A stretch of DNA of 64,000 nt from UBA981 sp942490995 (GCA_942490995.1 CALOBG010000020.1:42392-106391); one strand, 5' to 3'; positions 15,391 through 24,794 are shown, numbered from the stretch's first letter. The notes: generated by a model from the sequence alone, not told the origin. Translations and numbers: made by a program.

Positions 15391-15957
15391 ATGAAATCAA
15401 TCGTCCAGGGACTGTTTATCGGCGCTTGCGCGCTTTTTGCGGGGCAACTCGCCGCCGCCGATTACAAGATCGATCCGACCCACTCGTTCGTCGAATTCCG
15501 GATTCAGCATCTCGGTTTCAGTTGGCTGTACGGTCGTTTCAACGGCATCGACGGCAGCTTCAAATACGACAGCGCGAAGCCAGAAACGAGCAGCATCACG
15601 GTCACCATCGACACCACGTCCATCGATACCAACCACGCCGAGCGCGACAAACATCTGCGCAGCGCCGAATTCCTTGAGGTCGACAAATTCGCGGCCGCGA
15701 CGTTCACCAGCACTGGCTACAAGGGTAATGCCGAGGAAGGCGTGCTGAGTGGCGTGTTGAAATTCCACGGGGTTGAGAAGGCCATCGAGATCCCGCTGAA
15801 AAAAGTCGGCGAAGGTAAGGATCCGTGGGGCGGCTACCGCGCCGGCTTTGAAGGCAAATACATCATGACGCGTGCCGATTTCGGCCTCGACTACGAACTC
15901 GGACCGGCCGCCACGACCGTCGAACTCAACCTCGGCATCGAAGGGATACGCCAGTAA
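15391..15957 (+). CDS. YceI-family periplasmic lipocalin-like protein
   Basis: The 188-residue protein has a Sec signal peptide (hydrophobic core GLFIGACALFAGQ, cleavage near LAAAD) and the YceI fold: YKIDPTHSFVEFRIQHLGFSW, a long central strand region, HLRSAEFLEVDKF and the GVLKFHGVEK..EIPL strand. YceI proteins bind isoprenoid or amphiphilic ligands in the periplasm. GAGGGAAA precedes the ATG. The CDGSH gene follows 52 bases downstream on the same strand. Confidence 0.9.
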   Translation: MKSIVQGLFIGACALFAGQLAAADYKIDPTHSFVEFRIQHLGFSWLYGRFNGIDGSFKYDSAKPETSSITVTIDTTSIDTNHAERDKHLRSAEFLEVDKFAAATFTSTGYKGNAEEGVLSGVLKFHGVEKAIEIPLKKVGEGKDPWGGYRAGFEGKYIMTRADFGLDYELGPAATTVELNLGIEGIRQ

Positions 15958-16009
15958 GCGCAACTCGCCGCCGTCGGCTTGCAACATTCAGGACCAAGGA
16001 GAGATCACC

Positions 16010-16246
16010 ATGACTGACCCAGTTCGCGCCGCCGATACCCCGTTTGCGATCGAAGTTGAGGCCGGTAAAAGCTATTACTGGTGCGCGTGCGGCAAGAGCG
16101 CCAAACAGCCGTTCTGTGACGGCTCGCATGCCGGCACCGAGTTCACACCGCTGAAATATGACGCCGCCGACAGCAAGAAGGTGTTTTTTTGTGGTTGCAA
16201 GGCGACCGCAAAACAGCCGCTGTGTGACGGTACGCACGCAAAGTAA
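16010..16246 (+). CDS. Dual CDGSH iron-sulfur protein
   Basis: The 78-residue protein carries two CDGSH-type [2Fe-2S] motifs: CACGKSAKQPFCDGSH and CGCKATAKQPLCDGTH, each with the three Cys and one His ligands. This tandem arrangement is the usual bacterial one. The protein is a soluble redox or cluster-transfer factor. AAGGAGAG lies just ahead of the ATG at 16010, a strong ribosome site. Confidence 0.92.
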   Translation: MTDPVRAADTPFAIEVEAGKSYYWCACGKSAKQPFCDGSHAGTEFTPLKYDAADSKKVFFCGCKATAKQPLCDGTHAK

Positions 16247-16260
16247 CCAGCGCCGAATAC

Positions 16261-16302
16261 GCCGCGTGCGGACCCGCGCTGTCCCGCGGTCCTGCACGCG
16301 GC
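16261..16302. terminator. Hairpin between convergent genes
   Basis: GCCGCGTGC at 16261-16269 pairs with GCACGCGGC at 16294-16302, with a further GGACC/GGTCC helix inside. No U-tract follows. It separates two converging genes and may act as a bidirectional 3' end structure. Confidence 0.5.
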
Positions 16303-16311
16303 GGCTGCCGG

Positions 16312-16881
16312 TCAGCCATCCGTTGCCGCGCCGTCGAAACCGCTCAGACCTTCGTCGAGTTGCACGCCGAAGGTGTTGAGTGCCATCGAGACGAGGTTGT
16401 ACTGGCCGACCGCAAATACCAGGTCCATCATCTGCTGACGATCGAGGTGGGCCGCCAGCGCTGACCAGGTTGCGTCGCTGATAAAGGCATCGGCGTGCAG
16501 TTCGTCGGTGGCCTGCAGCAGGGCGCGATCCAGCGCGCTGATGCCGGGCGTCTGAGGACCGCTGCGGGCACTGTCGATGCCAGCCTCGTCGAGGCCCAGC
16601 TGGCGCGCGATCACGACATGCTGACCCCATTCGTATTCGGCCCGGCACAGGTAACCGATGCGCAGGATAACCAGCTCGCGCTCGCGCCCGCCGAGGGTCG
16701 ATTTGAACAGCACATGATTGGCGAACACCAGCCAGCGACGCATCAGATCGGGATGCTGCAGCATGGTTTTAAAAACATTGTGATCGCTGCCGGCGGCGAC
16801 GAAAGGCTGCATCAGGGCCACCTCTTCGGCGCTCCATTCGCTACGCTCTCGGGGCGGGATCCGTGGTTGATTCAGGCGCAT
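16312..16881 (-). CDS. Carboxymuconolactone decarboxylase/AhpD-like protein
   Basis: The 189-residue protein is of the CMD/AhpD fold: LGGRERELVILRIGYLCRAEYEWGQHVVIARQLG contains the E..xxC..xH pattern (Glu, Cys, His), although the CxxC of AhpD is reduced to a single Cys. The second half is a helical bundle. Such proteins act as decarboxylases or peroxidatic partners; here only the family can be called. GGAG sits about 9 bases before the ATG at 16881. Confidence 0.82.
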   Translation of the reverse strand: MRLNQPRIPPRERSEWSAEEVALMQPFVAAGSDHNVFKTMLQHPDLMRRWLVFANHVLFKSTLGGRERELVILRIGYLCRAEYEWGQHVVIARQLGLDEAGIDSARSGPQTPGISALDRALLQATDELHADAFISDATWSALAAHLDRQQMMDLVFAVGQYNLVSMALNTFGVQLDEGLSGFDGAATDG

Positions 16882-16939
16882 GGACGTGGTCTCCGTGGTC
16901 GTGGACGGTAGGTCCATCATGATGCCACGCCGGCGGGCC

Positions 16940-18139
16940 CTACTCCGCGCGCAGGGCATCGACCGGTTCGAGCCAGGCCGCACGCCGCGCCGGCGCAATG
17001 CCGGCCAGCAGACCGATCGCCGCAGCCACGCCGAGCGCGCCGGCCACAAACGGCCATACCAGCGCCAGCGGCGCGTCGGATACAACGGCACCGATCAGTT
17101 CGATAAGCGCTGTCGCCAGGACGATACCCGCGGCGCCGCCGGCCGCGCCCAGGAACACGGCTTCGACCACGAATATCGCCATGATGTCGGTCCGCGAGGC
17201 GCCGATGGCGCGCAGCAAACCGATTTCGGCGGTGCGTTCGCTGACCGCGATCGTCATGATCGTCGCGATCCCGAAGGCGCCTACCAGCAGCGAAATCGCG
17301 CCCAGCGCGCCAACCCCGGCGGTGAGCAGATTGAGGATATCGCCGAGCACCTCGAGCATCTTGTCCTGCGTGATGAGCGTGAAATCGACGCGCCCGTGGC
17401 GCGCCAGCAGGCGCTTTTCAAGCGCCGCGGCAACGCTCGCCGAGGCGAGGTCCTCGCGATAGGTAACGTCGATTTCCATGACCCCTTCGCGGTCGAACAT
17501 CTCCATCGCCTTGCCGACCGGAATGTAGACGGTGTCGTCGAGGTCGAAACCGAGCATCTGGCCTTTCGGCGCCATCACGCCGATGACCCGAAAGCGGTCG
17601 GAACCGATGCGCACCCGCTGACCAAGCGGATTGCCGGCGCCGAATAATTCGTCGCGCATGCGCGCGCCCAGCACCACGAAAGCGCGCGCACTGGTATAGG
17701 GATCGTCGGGCAGAAACCGACCGCTGCCGACCTCCATGCGCCACACCGCGGGCATGTCGGCGCCAACGCCGATAACCATGGTGCGGCGTTCGCGATCGGC
17801 GTATTCAACCCGGGCATTGCCCTGAATAACCGGCACCACCCCGGTTACGGACGGGATGGTGGCGAGCGCGGCGGCGTCTTCGACGGTCAGTGGGCGCACG
17901 CTTGAAATGGTCGCGCCCGACACGCCGAAGGTGGTGGTTTTGCCCGGCTGCACGGCCACGATGTTGGTGCCAAATTGAGTAAATTCGGCCAGCACATAGC
18001 GCCGTACCCCTTCACCGACGGCGGTCAGCAGGACCACCGCGAGGATGCCGACGGCAATACCGAGCATGGTCAGGGCCGAGCGCTGGCGCTGGCTGGCGAC
18101 GGCCACCAGGGCGAAACGCAACAGATCACAGCGACGCAT
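16940..18139 (-). CDS. MacB-like ABC transporter permease (second of two)
   Basis: The 399-residue permease has the MacB/FtsX layout: one N-terminal membrane helix, a large periplasmic MacB core domain, then three C-terminal helices with the SERTAEIGLLRAIGASRTDI coupling signature and PARRAAWLEPVDALR at the end. It lies 2 bases after the other permease, so this unit has two distinct permease genes, one ATPase and one HlyD-type adaptor, all in one direction. The export substrate is unknown. Confidence 0.85.
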   Translation of the reverse strand: MRRCDLLRFALVAVASQRQRSALTMLGIAVGILAVVLLTAVGEGVRRYVLAEFTQFGTNIVAVQPGKTTTFGVSGATISSVRPLTVEDAAALATIPSVTGVVPVIQGNARVEYADRERRTMVIGVGADMPAVWRMEVGSGRFLPDDPYTSARAFVVLGARMRDELFGAGNPLGQRVRIGSDRFRVIGVMAPKGQMLGFDLDDTVYIPVGKAMEMFDREGVMEIDVTYREDLASASVAAALEKRLLARHGRVDFTLITQDKMLEVLGDILNLLTAGVGALGAISLLVGAFGIATIMTIAVSERTAEIGLLRAIGASRTDIMAIFVVEAVFLGAAGGAAGIVLATALIELIGAVVSDAPLALVWPFVAGALGVAAAIGLLAGIAPARRAAWLEPVDALRAE

Positions 18140-18141
18140 GT

Positions 18142-19353
18142 TCAGCGTTTCGCCAATGCTTCGATGGGATCGAGCGCCGCCGCGCGCCGCGCCGGCGCGA
18201 CCCCGAAAACAAGTCCGCTGACGAGCGCCACGGTGACCGCAGCAAACATCGCCCAGGGCGGGATCGCGAGCGGGAACTGCGGGTACAAGCGCGCCACGGC
18301 GAAGGCGCCGGCAGTGCCGAGCAGCAGACCCGCGCCGGCACCGAGGGCGGCGAGCATGACCGCTTCGAGCATGAACAGGCGGCGGATATCGACGCTGCGC
18401 GCGCCGAGCGCCTTGAGTACCCCAATCTCGGCGCGTCGCTGGGCGACCGAAACCAGCATCACGTTCATGATCAGAATACCGGCCACGGCGAGGCTGATTG
18501 CCGAAATCGCGGCGACCCCGAACGTGACCGCATTGAGGATCCGACCCAGGGTCGCCACCACGCTGTCCTGGGTGATCACGGTGACATCATCCTCGCCTTC
18601 GTGACGGGCGGCGATGATCTCGTGTACGGCCCGGCTGGCGGCTTCCAGATCGGCACCGATGCGTGCTTCGGCGAGAATGCGGAACAACGACTCCTGGTCG
18701 AACAGCGCGGCCGCCGACGCCACCGGAATGATCGCCAGATCGTCGAAATCGACGCCGACCGAAACGCCGCCCTCGGCCAGTATGCCAATCACGCGAAAGC
18801 GGCGATCGCCGATGCGCACCCACTGGCCGTAGGCCGCTGTGCGGGGGAACAGCTCTTCGCGCAGTTTGAAGCCGAGCACACACACCGCTTCGCCGCGCTT
18901 CGGGTCCGCAACCGGCAGGAAGCGTCCCTGCGCGATCGCCAATCGGCGCACGCTGGCCATGGCCGCGGTTGAGCCGAGGACGGTGACTTCGCGCTCGAGG
19001 CCGCTGGCGGTCGAAACCGGCGCGTTGCCGACCATGACCGGCGCGACCTCGATAATATCCGGCCAGCGGGTCAGGGCCAGCGCGTCATCGATGGTCAGGT
19101 CGCGCGGCGTTTCGCCCATGATCGGCGGCGCGCCGCCGACGGTTTCGCTGCGCCCCGGCAGCACGATCAGCAGGTTGGTACCAAGCGACTCGAACTGACC
19201 GGTGACGAAACGCCGTGCGCCTTCACCCAGCCCGGTCAACATCAGCACTGAGCTGACGCCGATGGCGGTGGCGAACGCGATCAGCAGCGTACGGCGCAGA
19301 TTGCCGGCCAGCGCGCCCCGCGCCAGGCCCACGCTGTCACGCGTGCGCAACAT
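18142..19353 (-). CDS. MacB-like ABC transporter permease (first of two)
   Basis: The 403-residue permease has the same topology as its neighbour: N-terminal helix, periplasmic core, three C-terminal helices, the QRRAEIGVLKALGARSVDIRR coupling motif and a terminal PARRAAALDPIEAL. The ATG at 19353 lies within the 3' end of the ATPase gene (17-base overlap). The two permeases probably form a heterodimer. The N-terminal region LRTRDSVGLARGALAGNLRRTLL is typical for the family. Confidence 0.85.
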   Translation of the reverse strand: MLRTRDSVGLARGALAGNLRRTLLIAFATAIGVSSVLMLTGLGEGARRFVTGQFESLGTNLLIVLPGRSETVGGAPPIMGETPRDLTIDDALALTRWPDIIEVAPVMVGNAPVSTASGLEREVTVLGSTAAMASVRRLAIAQGRFLPVADPKRGEAVCVLGFKLREELFPRTAAYGQWVRIGDRRFRVIGILAEGGVSVGVDFDDLAIIPVASAAALFDQESLFRILAEARIGADLEAASRAVHEIIAARHEGEDDVTVITQDSVVATLGRILNAVTFGVAAISAISLAVAGILIMNVMLVSVAQRRAEIGVLKALGARSVDIRRLFMLEAVMLAALGAGAGLLLGTAGAFAVARLYPQFPLAIPPWAMFAAVTVALVSGLVFGVAPARRAAALDPIEALAKR

Positions 19354-20062
19354 CGCCCGGTTGTCGCTCGTCAGCCGCCACACCGCCGTCGACGATGCGG
19401 ATCCGACGTGCGGCGCGGCGGCCGAGTTCCGCATCGTGGGTGACGACGATGAGGGTCACGCCCTGCTCGCGCTGCAGCGACTCGAGCAGTTCGATCACCT
19501 CGCGACCGGACTGACGGTCCAGATTGCCGGTCGGCTCGTCGGCCAGCAGCAGGCTGGGCTGGTTGATCATCGCACGCGCGATCGCGACGCGCTGCCGCTG
19601 GCCACCGGACAGCTCGGCCGGGCGGTGGCTGGCGCGGTCGCTGAGTTTGACCGCCGCCAGGGCCTGCGACACCCGTTCGCGCCTTGCGCTTGAGGCGACC
19701 CCGGCCAGGGTCAGGGGCAGTTCCACGTTCTCGGCCGCGGTAAGACGTCCGATAAGCTGAAAAAACTGAAAAATAAAGCCGATCGACATGCGCCTGATCG
19801 CGGCCAGTTCGTCATCGTCGAGACCGATCACGGCACGCTGCCGAAAACGGTAGCTGCCGGAAGTTGGCCGATCGAGCAGCGCGATCAGATTGAGCAGACT
19901 GGACTTGCCCGAACCAGACGGCCCCATGATCGAAATGTACTCGCCGGCCTGAATGTCGAGATCGATGCCGTCGACCGCGCGCACCAGGCTGTCGCCGACG
20001 GTAAACGTGCGGCTGAGCGCGCGCAGTTCGATCATGGCGCTGTCGCCGGCGGCGTCCATCAT
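19337..20062 (-). CDS. ABC transporter ATP-binding protein, MacB/LolD type
   Basis: The 241-residue ATPase has Walker A GPSGSGKSS, a Q-loop in IFQFFQLIGRLTAAEN, the signature LSGGQRQRVAIARAM, Walker B LLLADEPTGNLD and H-loop VTHD. The LTAAENV and PTGNLD wording is typical of MacB/LolD-type ATPases that power periplasmic permeases. Its ATG overlaps the adaptor stop by 4 bases and its 3' end overlaps the first permease, so the set is translationally coupled. Confidence 0.92.
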   Translation of the reverse strand: MMDAAGDSAMIELRALSRTFTVGDSLVRAVDGIDLDIQAGEYISIMGPSGSGKSSLLNLIALLDRPTSGSYRFRQRAVIGLDDDELAAIRRMSIGFIFQFFQLIGRLTAAENVELPLTLAGVASSARRERVSQALAAVKLSDRASHRPAELSGGQRQRVAIARAMINQPSLLLADEPTGNLDRQSGREVIELLESLQREQGVTLIVVTHDAELGRRAARRIRIVDGGVAADERQPGDVAHA

Positions 20063-21204
20063 TCGACCGTATCCGCCTCGGCTCGCACCAGCGCACCGGC
20101 TTTAACCCCGGCGCGACCGACCGCAACCACGACGCGACTGCCGGGTTCGAGGCCACGCTTGACCTCGGTGTATTCCCAATTGGCCAGTCCGGGACTGAAC
20201 TCGCGTTCGACCAGACGCTGGCTCGCGTCATCGATGAGCAGCACCCGGCGACCTTCGATTACCGCCTCGCTCGGTACCCGGATAACGTCACGCCGCGTTT
20301 CGAGCATGACTTCGATATCGGCGCTGTAGCCCGGCAGCAGGCGCGCGCTGTCGGCGACATTTTTGAGCGTGACCTCGACATCGACCGTGCGCGCCTGCTT
20401 TTCGCGCTCCAGTACATACGGTGCGATGCGCTGCACCTCGGCGTCGCAATAACGATCAGGAAACGCATCGAGCGTGACGCAGGCCGGCATGCCGGCTTCG
20501 ATGCGCGGCGCGTCAACTTCGTCGATCGGCGCCGAAATGTACACGCAGCGCGGATCGATCAGATCGATCGCCGGCAAGGTCGGAATGCCGGGCGGCGACG
20601 GCGTCAGGTATTCACCGAGCTTGGCGTCGACCGCGGCAATGACGCCGGCGAACGGCGCGCGTAACACGGTCCGTTCCAGCGCCGCGCGCGCGACGGCGAC
20701 GCGCGCGGTACCGACCCGACTGGAGGCCCGCGCCGCACTGCAGGCTGCGGTCGCCGAGTCAGCTTCGACCTGGGCGCGGTCGGCGATCTCCTCGGCGATC
20801 AACTGCCTGGTTCTGAGCCTGGCGACGCGATCGGCTTCACGCCTGGCGCCAGCCGCCACCGCGCAGGCCTGGTCAGCACGCGCGCGGGCGGCGTCGACTT
20901 CGGTTTCGGCCAGGCGCAGCTCGGCTTTGCGATCGTGATTCCAGATCTCGAGCAGCACCGCGTCGGCTTCGACACGGTCGCCTTCAGCGACATTCAGTAG
21001 CGCAACCTGGCCAGGCGCCGACGGCGACATACGTGCGCGGCGGCAGGCCTTGACGGTGCCGACTCGAGTGTTGGAGACCGTCGCGCGCACGTCACCGCGG
21101 GCGACGGTTACCGTACGCACGTCTATCGGCCGTTCGCGGGTCGCATACCACACGCCGGCGGCGATGGCGGCGGCAATGATGATCAGCAGTGCAGTGGTTT
21201 TCAT
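20059..21204 (-). CDS. HlyD/MacA-type periplasmic adaptor
   Basis: The 381-residue protein starts with a single hydrophobic anchor (LLIIIAAAIAAGVWYA), then a lipoyl-like half (GQVALLNVAEGDRVEADAVLLEI), a long Ala/Arg-rich coiled-coil hairpin at about 95-165, the second lipoyl half (LRAPFAGVIAAVDAKLGEY), and a beta-barrel plus membrane-proximal domain. It is the first gene of the exporter operon and should link the permeases to an outer-membrane channel, which is not encoded here. An incomplete tripartite set is usual when TolC is elsewhere. Confidence 0.88.
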   Translation of the reverse strand: MKTTALLIIIAAAIAAGVWYATRERPIDVRTVTVARGDVRATVSNTRVGTVKACRRARMSPSAPGQVALLNVAEGDRVEADAVLLEIWNHDRKAELRLAETEVDAARARADQACAVAAGARREADRVARLRTRQLIAEEIADRAQVEADSATAACSAARASSRVGTARVAVARAALERTVLRAPFAGVIAAVDAKLGEYLTPSPPGIPTLPAIDLIDPRCVYISAPIDEVDAPRIEAGMPACVTLDAFPDRYCDAEVQRIAPYVLEREKQARTVDVEVTLKNVADSARLLPGYSADIEVMLETRRDVIRVPSEAVIEGRRVLLIDDASQRLVEREFSPGLANWEYTEVKRGLEPGSRVVVAVGRAGVKAGALVRAEADTVE

Positions 21205-21315
21205 GGGGCCATCCGGTCAGTCGCCTGCCCCGTCGTGGGACAACGGCTTCGCATGCTACAGAACCGCAGGGGGAATGCGACTTGATTCGAGGCAATTCGA
21301 CCGCATATACAAGCA

Positions 21316-21750
21316 ATGAACGACGCAATTCATGTCAGCTGCCGGCACTGCGGGCAGACCAATCGCGTGCCCGTCGCCCGGCTCGCCGAGGCCCCGGGCT
21401 GCGGCGCCTGCAAACGCAAACTGCTCGAAGGCGGCCCAATCGATCTCGATGACGCCGGCTTCGCGCGCTATCTCAAGCGCAACGATCTGCCGATCGTGGT
21501 GGATTTCTGGGCCGCCTGGTGTGCGCCGTGCAAGGCCATGGCGCCGGCTTTCGCAGCGGTTGCTGACGCGCTGCGCGGCCGCGCGCTGTTCGCCAAACTG
21601 GAAACCGACCGGGCGCCGCAGACCGCCAGCGCATACAACATTCGCAGCATTCCGACCCTGATCGTGTTTCGCGGCGGCAAAGAGCTAGCGCGAACGGCCG
21701 GCGCGCTCGACGAGCGGCGCCTGCAGGACTTCGTCGCCAGCCACCTGTAA
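21316..21750 (+). CDS. trxC: Thioredoxin 2 (TrxC)
   Basis: The 144-residue protein combines an N-terminal zinc ribbon (Cys9, Cys12, Cys29, Cys32) with a thioredoxin domain having the active site W-C-A-P-C (Cys69/Cys72), followed by the conserved cis-Pro in SIPTLIVF. This is the thioredoxin-2 architecture; TrxC is a cytosolic disulfide reductase with a redox-sensitive zinc site. Length is normal. It diverges from the exporter operon. Confidence 0.93.
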   Translation: MNDAIHVSCRHCGQTNRVPVARLAEAPGCGACKRKLLEGGPIDLDDAGFARYLKRNDLPIVVDFWAAWCAPCKAMAPAFAAVADALRGRALFAKLETDRAPQTASAYNIRSIPTLIVFRGGKELARTAGALDERRLQDFVASHL

Positions 21751-21834
21751 GCGACGCGCCACGGTGCAAATGTCCGATCATGCGTGCGCCGCTTCTGCTA
21801 TGTTGTCCGCACTCGGCCACGGATAAGACACCCC

Positions 21835-22290
21835 ATGTATGCCGCTGCTCTCAGCCTGCACCTGCTCGCCGCCATCGTCTGGATCGGCGGGATGTTTTTT
21901 GCCTACGTCTGTCTGCGGCCGAGTCTCGGCGAAACCCTCGAGCCGCCGGCGGCGGCGCGCCTGCTGGCGGCCAGCTTCGGACGGTTTTTCCGCTGGGTGT
22001 GGCTGGGTATCGCAGTACTGCTGACGAGCGGGTTTTATATGGCGCTGACCACCTATAACCTCGCCGCGGCGCCGTGGTGGCTGTACCTCATGATCATCCT
22101 CGGCATCACCATGATGCTGCTGTTCGCGCACGTGTATTTTGCTCCTTTTCAGCGCTTGCGCAGCGGTCTGGCGGCAGGCGAGCCGGAACAGACGCGCGCC
22201 GCGATCGGCGCTATTCGCAAGATCGTCGGCATCAACCTCGCCCTCGGCCTGTTCCTGGCGGTGAGCGTCAGTATCGGACGCTACCTGTGA
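21835..22290 (+). CDS. CopD-like/DUF integral membrane protein
   Basis: The 151-residue protein has four predicted membrane helices and opens with MYAAALSLHLLAAIVWIGGMFFAYV, the H..AA..WIGG pattern of the CopD/YchM-like membrane family. Copper transport is an unsupported guess; only membrane location is clear. The pirin gene begins inside its stop codon (overlap GTGA), suggesting one transcript. Confidence 0.7.
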   Translation: MYAAALSLHLLAAIVWIGGMFFAYVCLRPSLGETLEPPAAARLLAASFGRFFRWVWLGIAVLLTSGFYMALTTYNLAAAPWWLYLMIILGITMMLLFAHVYFAPFQRLRSGLAAGEPEQTRAAIGAIRKIVGINLALGLFLAVSVSIGRYL

Positions 22291-23147
22291 CGGCAAACAC
22301 GCCAGGTCCGAACCCACGCCGGATCGCGCGCATCGTCGCCGGGCAGCCGACCAGTGACGGCGCCGGGGTGCGCCTGTACCGGGTTATCGGCGGCGCCGAG
22401 CTGCCGGAGCTCGATCCGTTTCTGCTCCTCGACGAGTTCGTTTCCGACGATCCGAACGACTACATCGCCGGCTTCCCCGAGCATCCCCATCGTGGCTTTG
22501 AAACCGTCACCTACATGCTTGCCGGGCGCATGCGGCACGGTGACAACCAGGGCAACAGCGGCGTCCTCGAAGCGGGTTCGGTGCAGTGGATGACCGCCGG
22601 GCGCGGCATCCTGCACTCGGAAATGCCCGAGCAGGAAAACGGTCTGATGTGGGGCTTCCAGTTGTGGGTCAATTTACCGGCGCGGGAAAAAATGCGTGCG
22701 CCACGCTACCAGGACATCGCCCCGGCCGACGTGCCGTGTCTCGATCTCGGCGGCGGCGCGCGCGCGCGCCTCATTACCGGCACGCTGAACGGGATCAGCG
22801 GTGCGGTCAGTGATATCGACGCCGAGCCGCTTTACCTCGACCTCGAACTGCCCGCCGGGCACGCACTCGAGGTGCCGCTGCCGGCAGCGCACAATGCCTT
22901 CGTTTACTGCTACGGCGGTGGTCTTGAGATCGGCAGCGAAACGCCGCGTGCACTCGGCCATCGCCACCTTGCCGTGCTCACCCCGGGCAGCAGCGTTACG
23001 CTGGCAGCGGGCGACGCCGGTGCGCGCGCCCTGCTCGTCGCCGGGAGACCGTTTGATGAGCCGATCGCCCGCTATGGACCGTTCGTGATGAATACCCGCG
23101 AGGAAATCATGCAGGCCGTGACCGACCTGCGCGCCGGTCGCTTCTGA
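22287..23147 (+). CDS. Pirin family protein
   Basis: The 286-residue bicupin starts with GTG overlapping the upstream stop. The N-terminal cupin contains the metal ligands of pirins: FPEHPHRGFETVTYML (two His), and the later GRGILHSEMP (His and Glu). The C-terminal cupin and a final DLRAGRF are also family-like. Bacterial pirins can act as quercetinases or bind metabolic enzymes; the activity here is open. Confidence 0.9.
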   Translation: MTANTPGPNPRRIARIVAGQPTSDGAGVRLYRVIGGAELPELDPFLLLDEFVSDDPNDYIAGFPEHPHRGFETVTYMLAGRMRHGDNQGNSGVLEAGSVQWMTAGRGILHSEMPEQENGLMWGFQLWVNLPAREKMRAPRYQDIAPADVPCLDLGGGARARLITGTLNGISGAVSDIDAEPLYLDLELPAGHALEVPLPAAHNAFVYCYGGGLEIGSETPRALGHRHLAVLTPGSSVTLAAGDAGARALLVAGRPFDEPIARYGPFVMNTREEIMQAVTDLRAGRF

Positions 23148-23151
23148 GTGC

Positions 23152-23172
23152 GCAGCGGCGCCGGGCCGCTGC
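23152..23172. terminator. Hairpin between pirin and converging gene
   Basis: GCAGCGGC (23152-23159), loop GCCGG, GCCGCTGC (23165-23172). Perfect 8-bp stem with no U-tract, at the junction of two convergent genes. Confidence 0.5.
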
Positions 23173-24105
23173 TTACGGCCATTCGAACCAGTACTCTTTG
23201 CGCTCGTGCTGCGACTGGCTCTGATCCTCGACGTCGCGCAGCATGACTTCGGTATTGGAAACCGCGTAGCGCGGTTTCAAAGTGTTCGCTTCGGTGAGGA
23301 TCTCAGTGACGCTCATCGAGCGCGCCGAAACGAACTGCGTCGCGGCGCGCCCACCATCGTCCGACCTGCCGCCAAGCTGACGCAACATGCCGCTCACCAG
23401 CTGCAGCACTTCCGGGCCTTCGACGGTGGTGGTCATGCGCAGTCGAACGCAGCGCGGACAGTCGTCGCTCGGTGCGGCCGGGCCGAGATGTTCGACCAGC
23501 ACGTTCTGGGTCAGGTCACGGTTCATGATCGTGATCGGCACCGTGCCGCTCAGGTTCTGTCCGGGATTGAGTTCGATGCCGTTCCAGGCCCCGACCCAGG
23601 TGTTCCACACTTCGCCCGAGCGCTGCTGCATCATGCCCTGCACCTGCGGTGAGCGAAAATAATCATCCAGCCGCTGGCGCTGGCCGGCGTCGAGGCCGTC
23701 CGGCAAGGCGGCCAGCATGCGGGTCAACATCTCCTCCAGGCCGAGGGTGCCGAGGTAATCGCCACGTGACGACAGACGCATGGTCGGCAGGTTAGCGGTC
23801 AGCGCCGCGAGCGGTCCGAGCTGGGCGAGGATCTTTGGATCGCGCGCGTCTTCACCGTTCAGGGTCAGAAATTCGAAATCGCGAAATGCCAGCGCATACT
23901 CGCCCTCAGACCGGGCCGACAGGTCTACGACATAGCGCGCACTGCTGGCGTTGCCTTTCTTGACCATGTCGGCGCGCACCACCACGCTGACCGGTGCCGG
24001 CCAGTCGAAACGAAATGTCTCCGCACTGAGGTTTCCCGAAGCGAAGGCCACGAACGACACGAGCGCGGCGGCGAGCTGGCGCAGGCAGGAAGTGTAATGA
24101 TCCAT
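23173..24105 (-). CDS. Exported protein of unknown function
   Basis: The 310-residue protein has a Sec signal peptide (QLAAALVSFVAFASGNLSA) and a soluble beta-rich body with a CPRC pair (residues near 220) and VRLRMTTTVEGPEVLQLV. No family was recognised. It likely resides in the periplasm or outer membrane surface. The ATG at 24105 is the only start that keeps the signal peptide. Convergent with pirin; downstream neighbour of greB on the same strand, 43 bases away. Confidence 0.65.
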   Translation of the reverse strand: MDHYTSCLRQLAAALVSFVAFASGNLSAETFRFDWPAPVSVVVRADMVKKGNASSARYVVDLSARSEGEYALAFRDFEFLTLNGEDARDPKILAQLGPLAALTANLPTMRLSSRGDYLGTLGLEEMLTRMLAALPDGLDAGQRQRLDDYFRSPQVQGMMQQRSGEVWNTWVGAWNGIELNPGQNLSGTVPITIMNRDLTQNVLVEHLGPAAPSDDCPRCVRLRMTTTVEGPEVLQLVSGMLRQLGGRSDDGGRAATQFVSARSMSVTEILTEANTLKPRYAVSNTEVMLRDVEDQSQSQHERKEYWFEWP

Positions 24106-24148
24106 TACACCAGTATAAGGGAACCTCTGAGCAGGGCGTCGCCGCAGC

Positions 24149-24646
24149 TCACGCGCCCGACTCTGAATACGCGATGGCCACGATGTAACGAAGCTCGCCG
24201 CTCCCGCTTTCGACGGCATCGTCAAGATGCCGCCCGAGCAGCCGTTTTGCGAGCGGCGAATCGATGCTGATCGCACCGCTTTCGGGTTGCGCCTCGTCGC
24301 CGCCTACGAGCCGGTAGCGGTAGCTTTGCCCGGCCTGGTCCTCGAGCTCGACCATCGCGCCAAAAAACACCCGCTGACGATCTTCGGGCAGCGCGGTGAC
24401 GATCTCGAGCTGCGGCATACGCTTCTCGAGGTAGCGGATGCGGCGATCAATCTCGCGCAGTTCTTTTTTGCGGTACTGGTATTCGGCGTTCTCCGAGCGA
24501 TCGCCTTCGGCCGCGGCCGCGGCCAGATGGCGGACCACCTCGCGGCGGCGTTTCCACAGTACCTGTGTCTCATCCTCGAGCGCGGCGTAGCCGGCCGCGG
24601 TGATGTAGGGCGCGCCCTGTTCGCCCGCCGGCCGCCAGCGTCCCAT
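24149..24646 (-). CDS. greB: Transcription elongation factor GreB
   Basis: The 165-residue protein has the Gre architecture: N-terminal coiled coil with the acidic tip (ALEDETQVLWKRRREVV..AAAEGDRSENAEYQYRKKELREIDRRIRYLEKRM) and a C-terminal FKBP-like domain (VFFGAMVELED, SIDSPLAKRLLGR). GDRSENAEY is the tip region that inserts into the RNA polymerase secondary channel. The basic coil and length fit GreB rather than GreA. The start is the ATG at 24646. Confidence 0.9.
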   Translation of the reverse strand: MGRWRPAGEQGAPYITAAGYAALEDETQVLWKRRREVVRHLAAAAAEGDRSENAEYQYRKKELREIDRRIRYLEKRMPQLEIVTALPEDRQRVFFGAMVELEDQAGQSYRYRLVGGDEAQPESGAISIDSPLAKRLLGRHLDDAVESGSGELRYIVAIAYSESGA

Positions 24647-24794
24647 TGCAGACTCCGTGATGTCCCGAGCGGACATTATCGCGTGTTGTTGCGGCGCGTC
24701 CCAGGCGTCGATACTGGCGCGCGTCGGCCGGCACGGTTATCTTGCGCTTGCGGCGCTGAGCGCGCCGGCAGCGGACACCAACGGGGAGAACATC

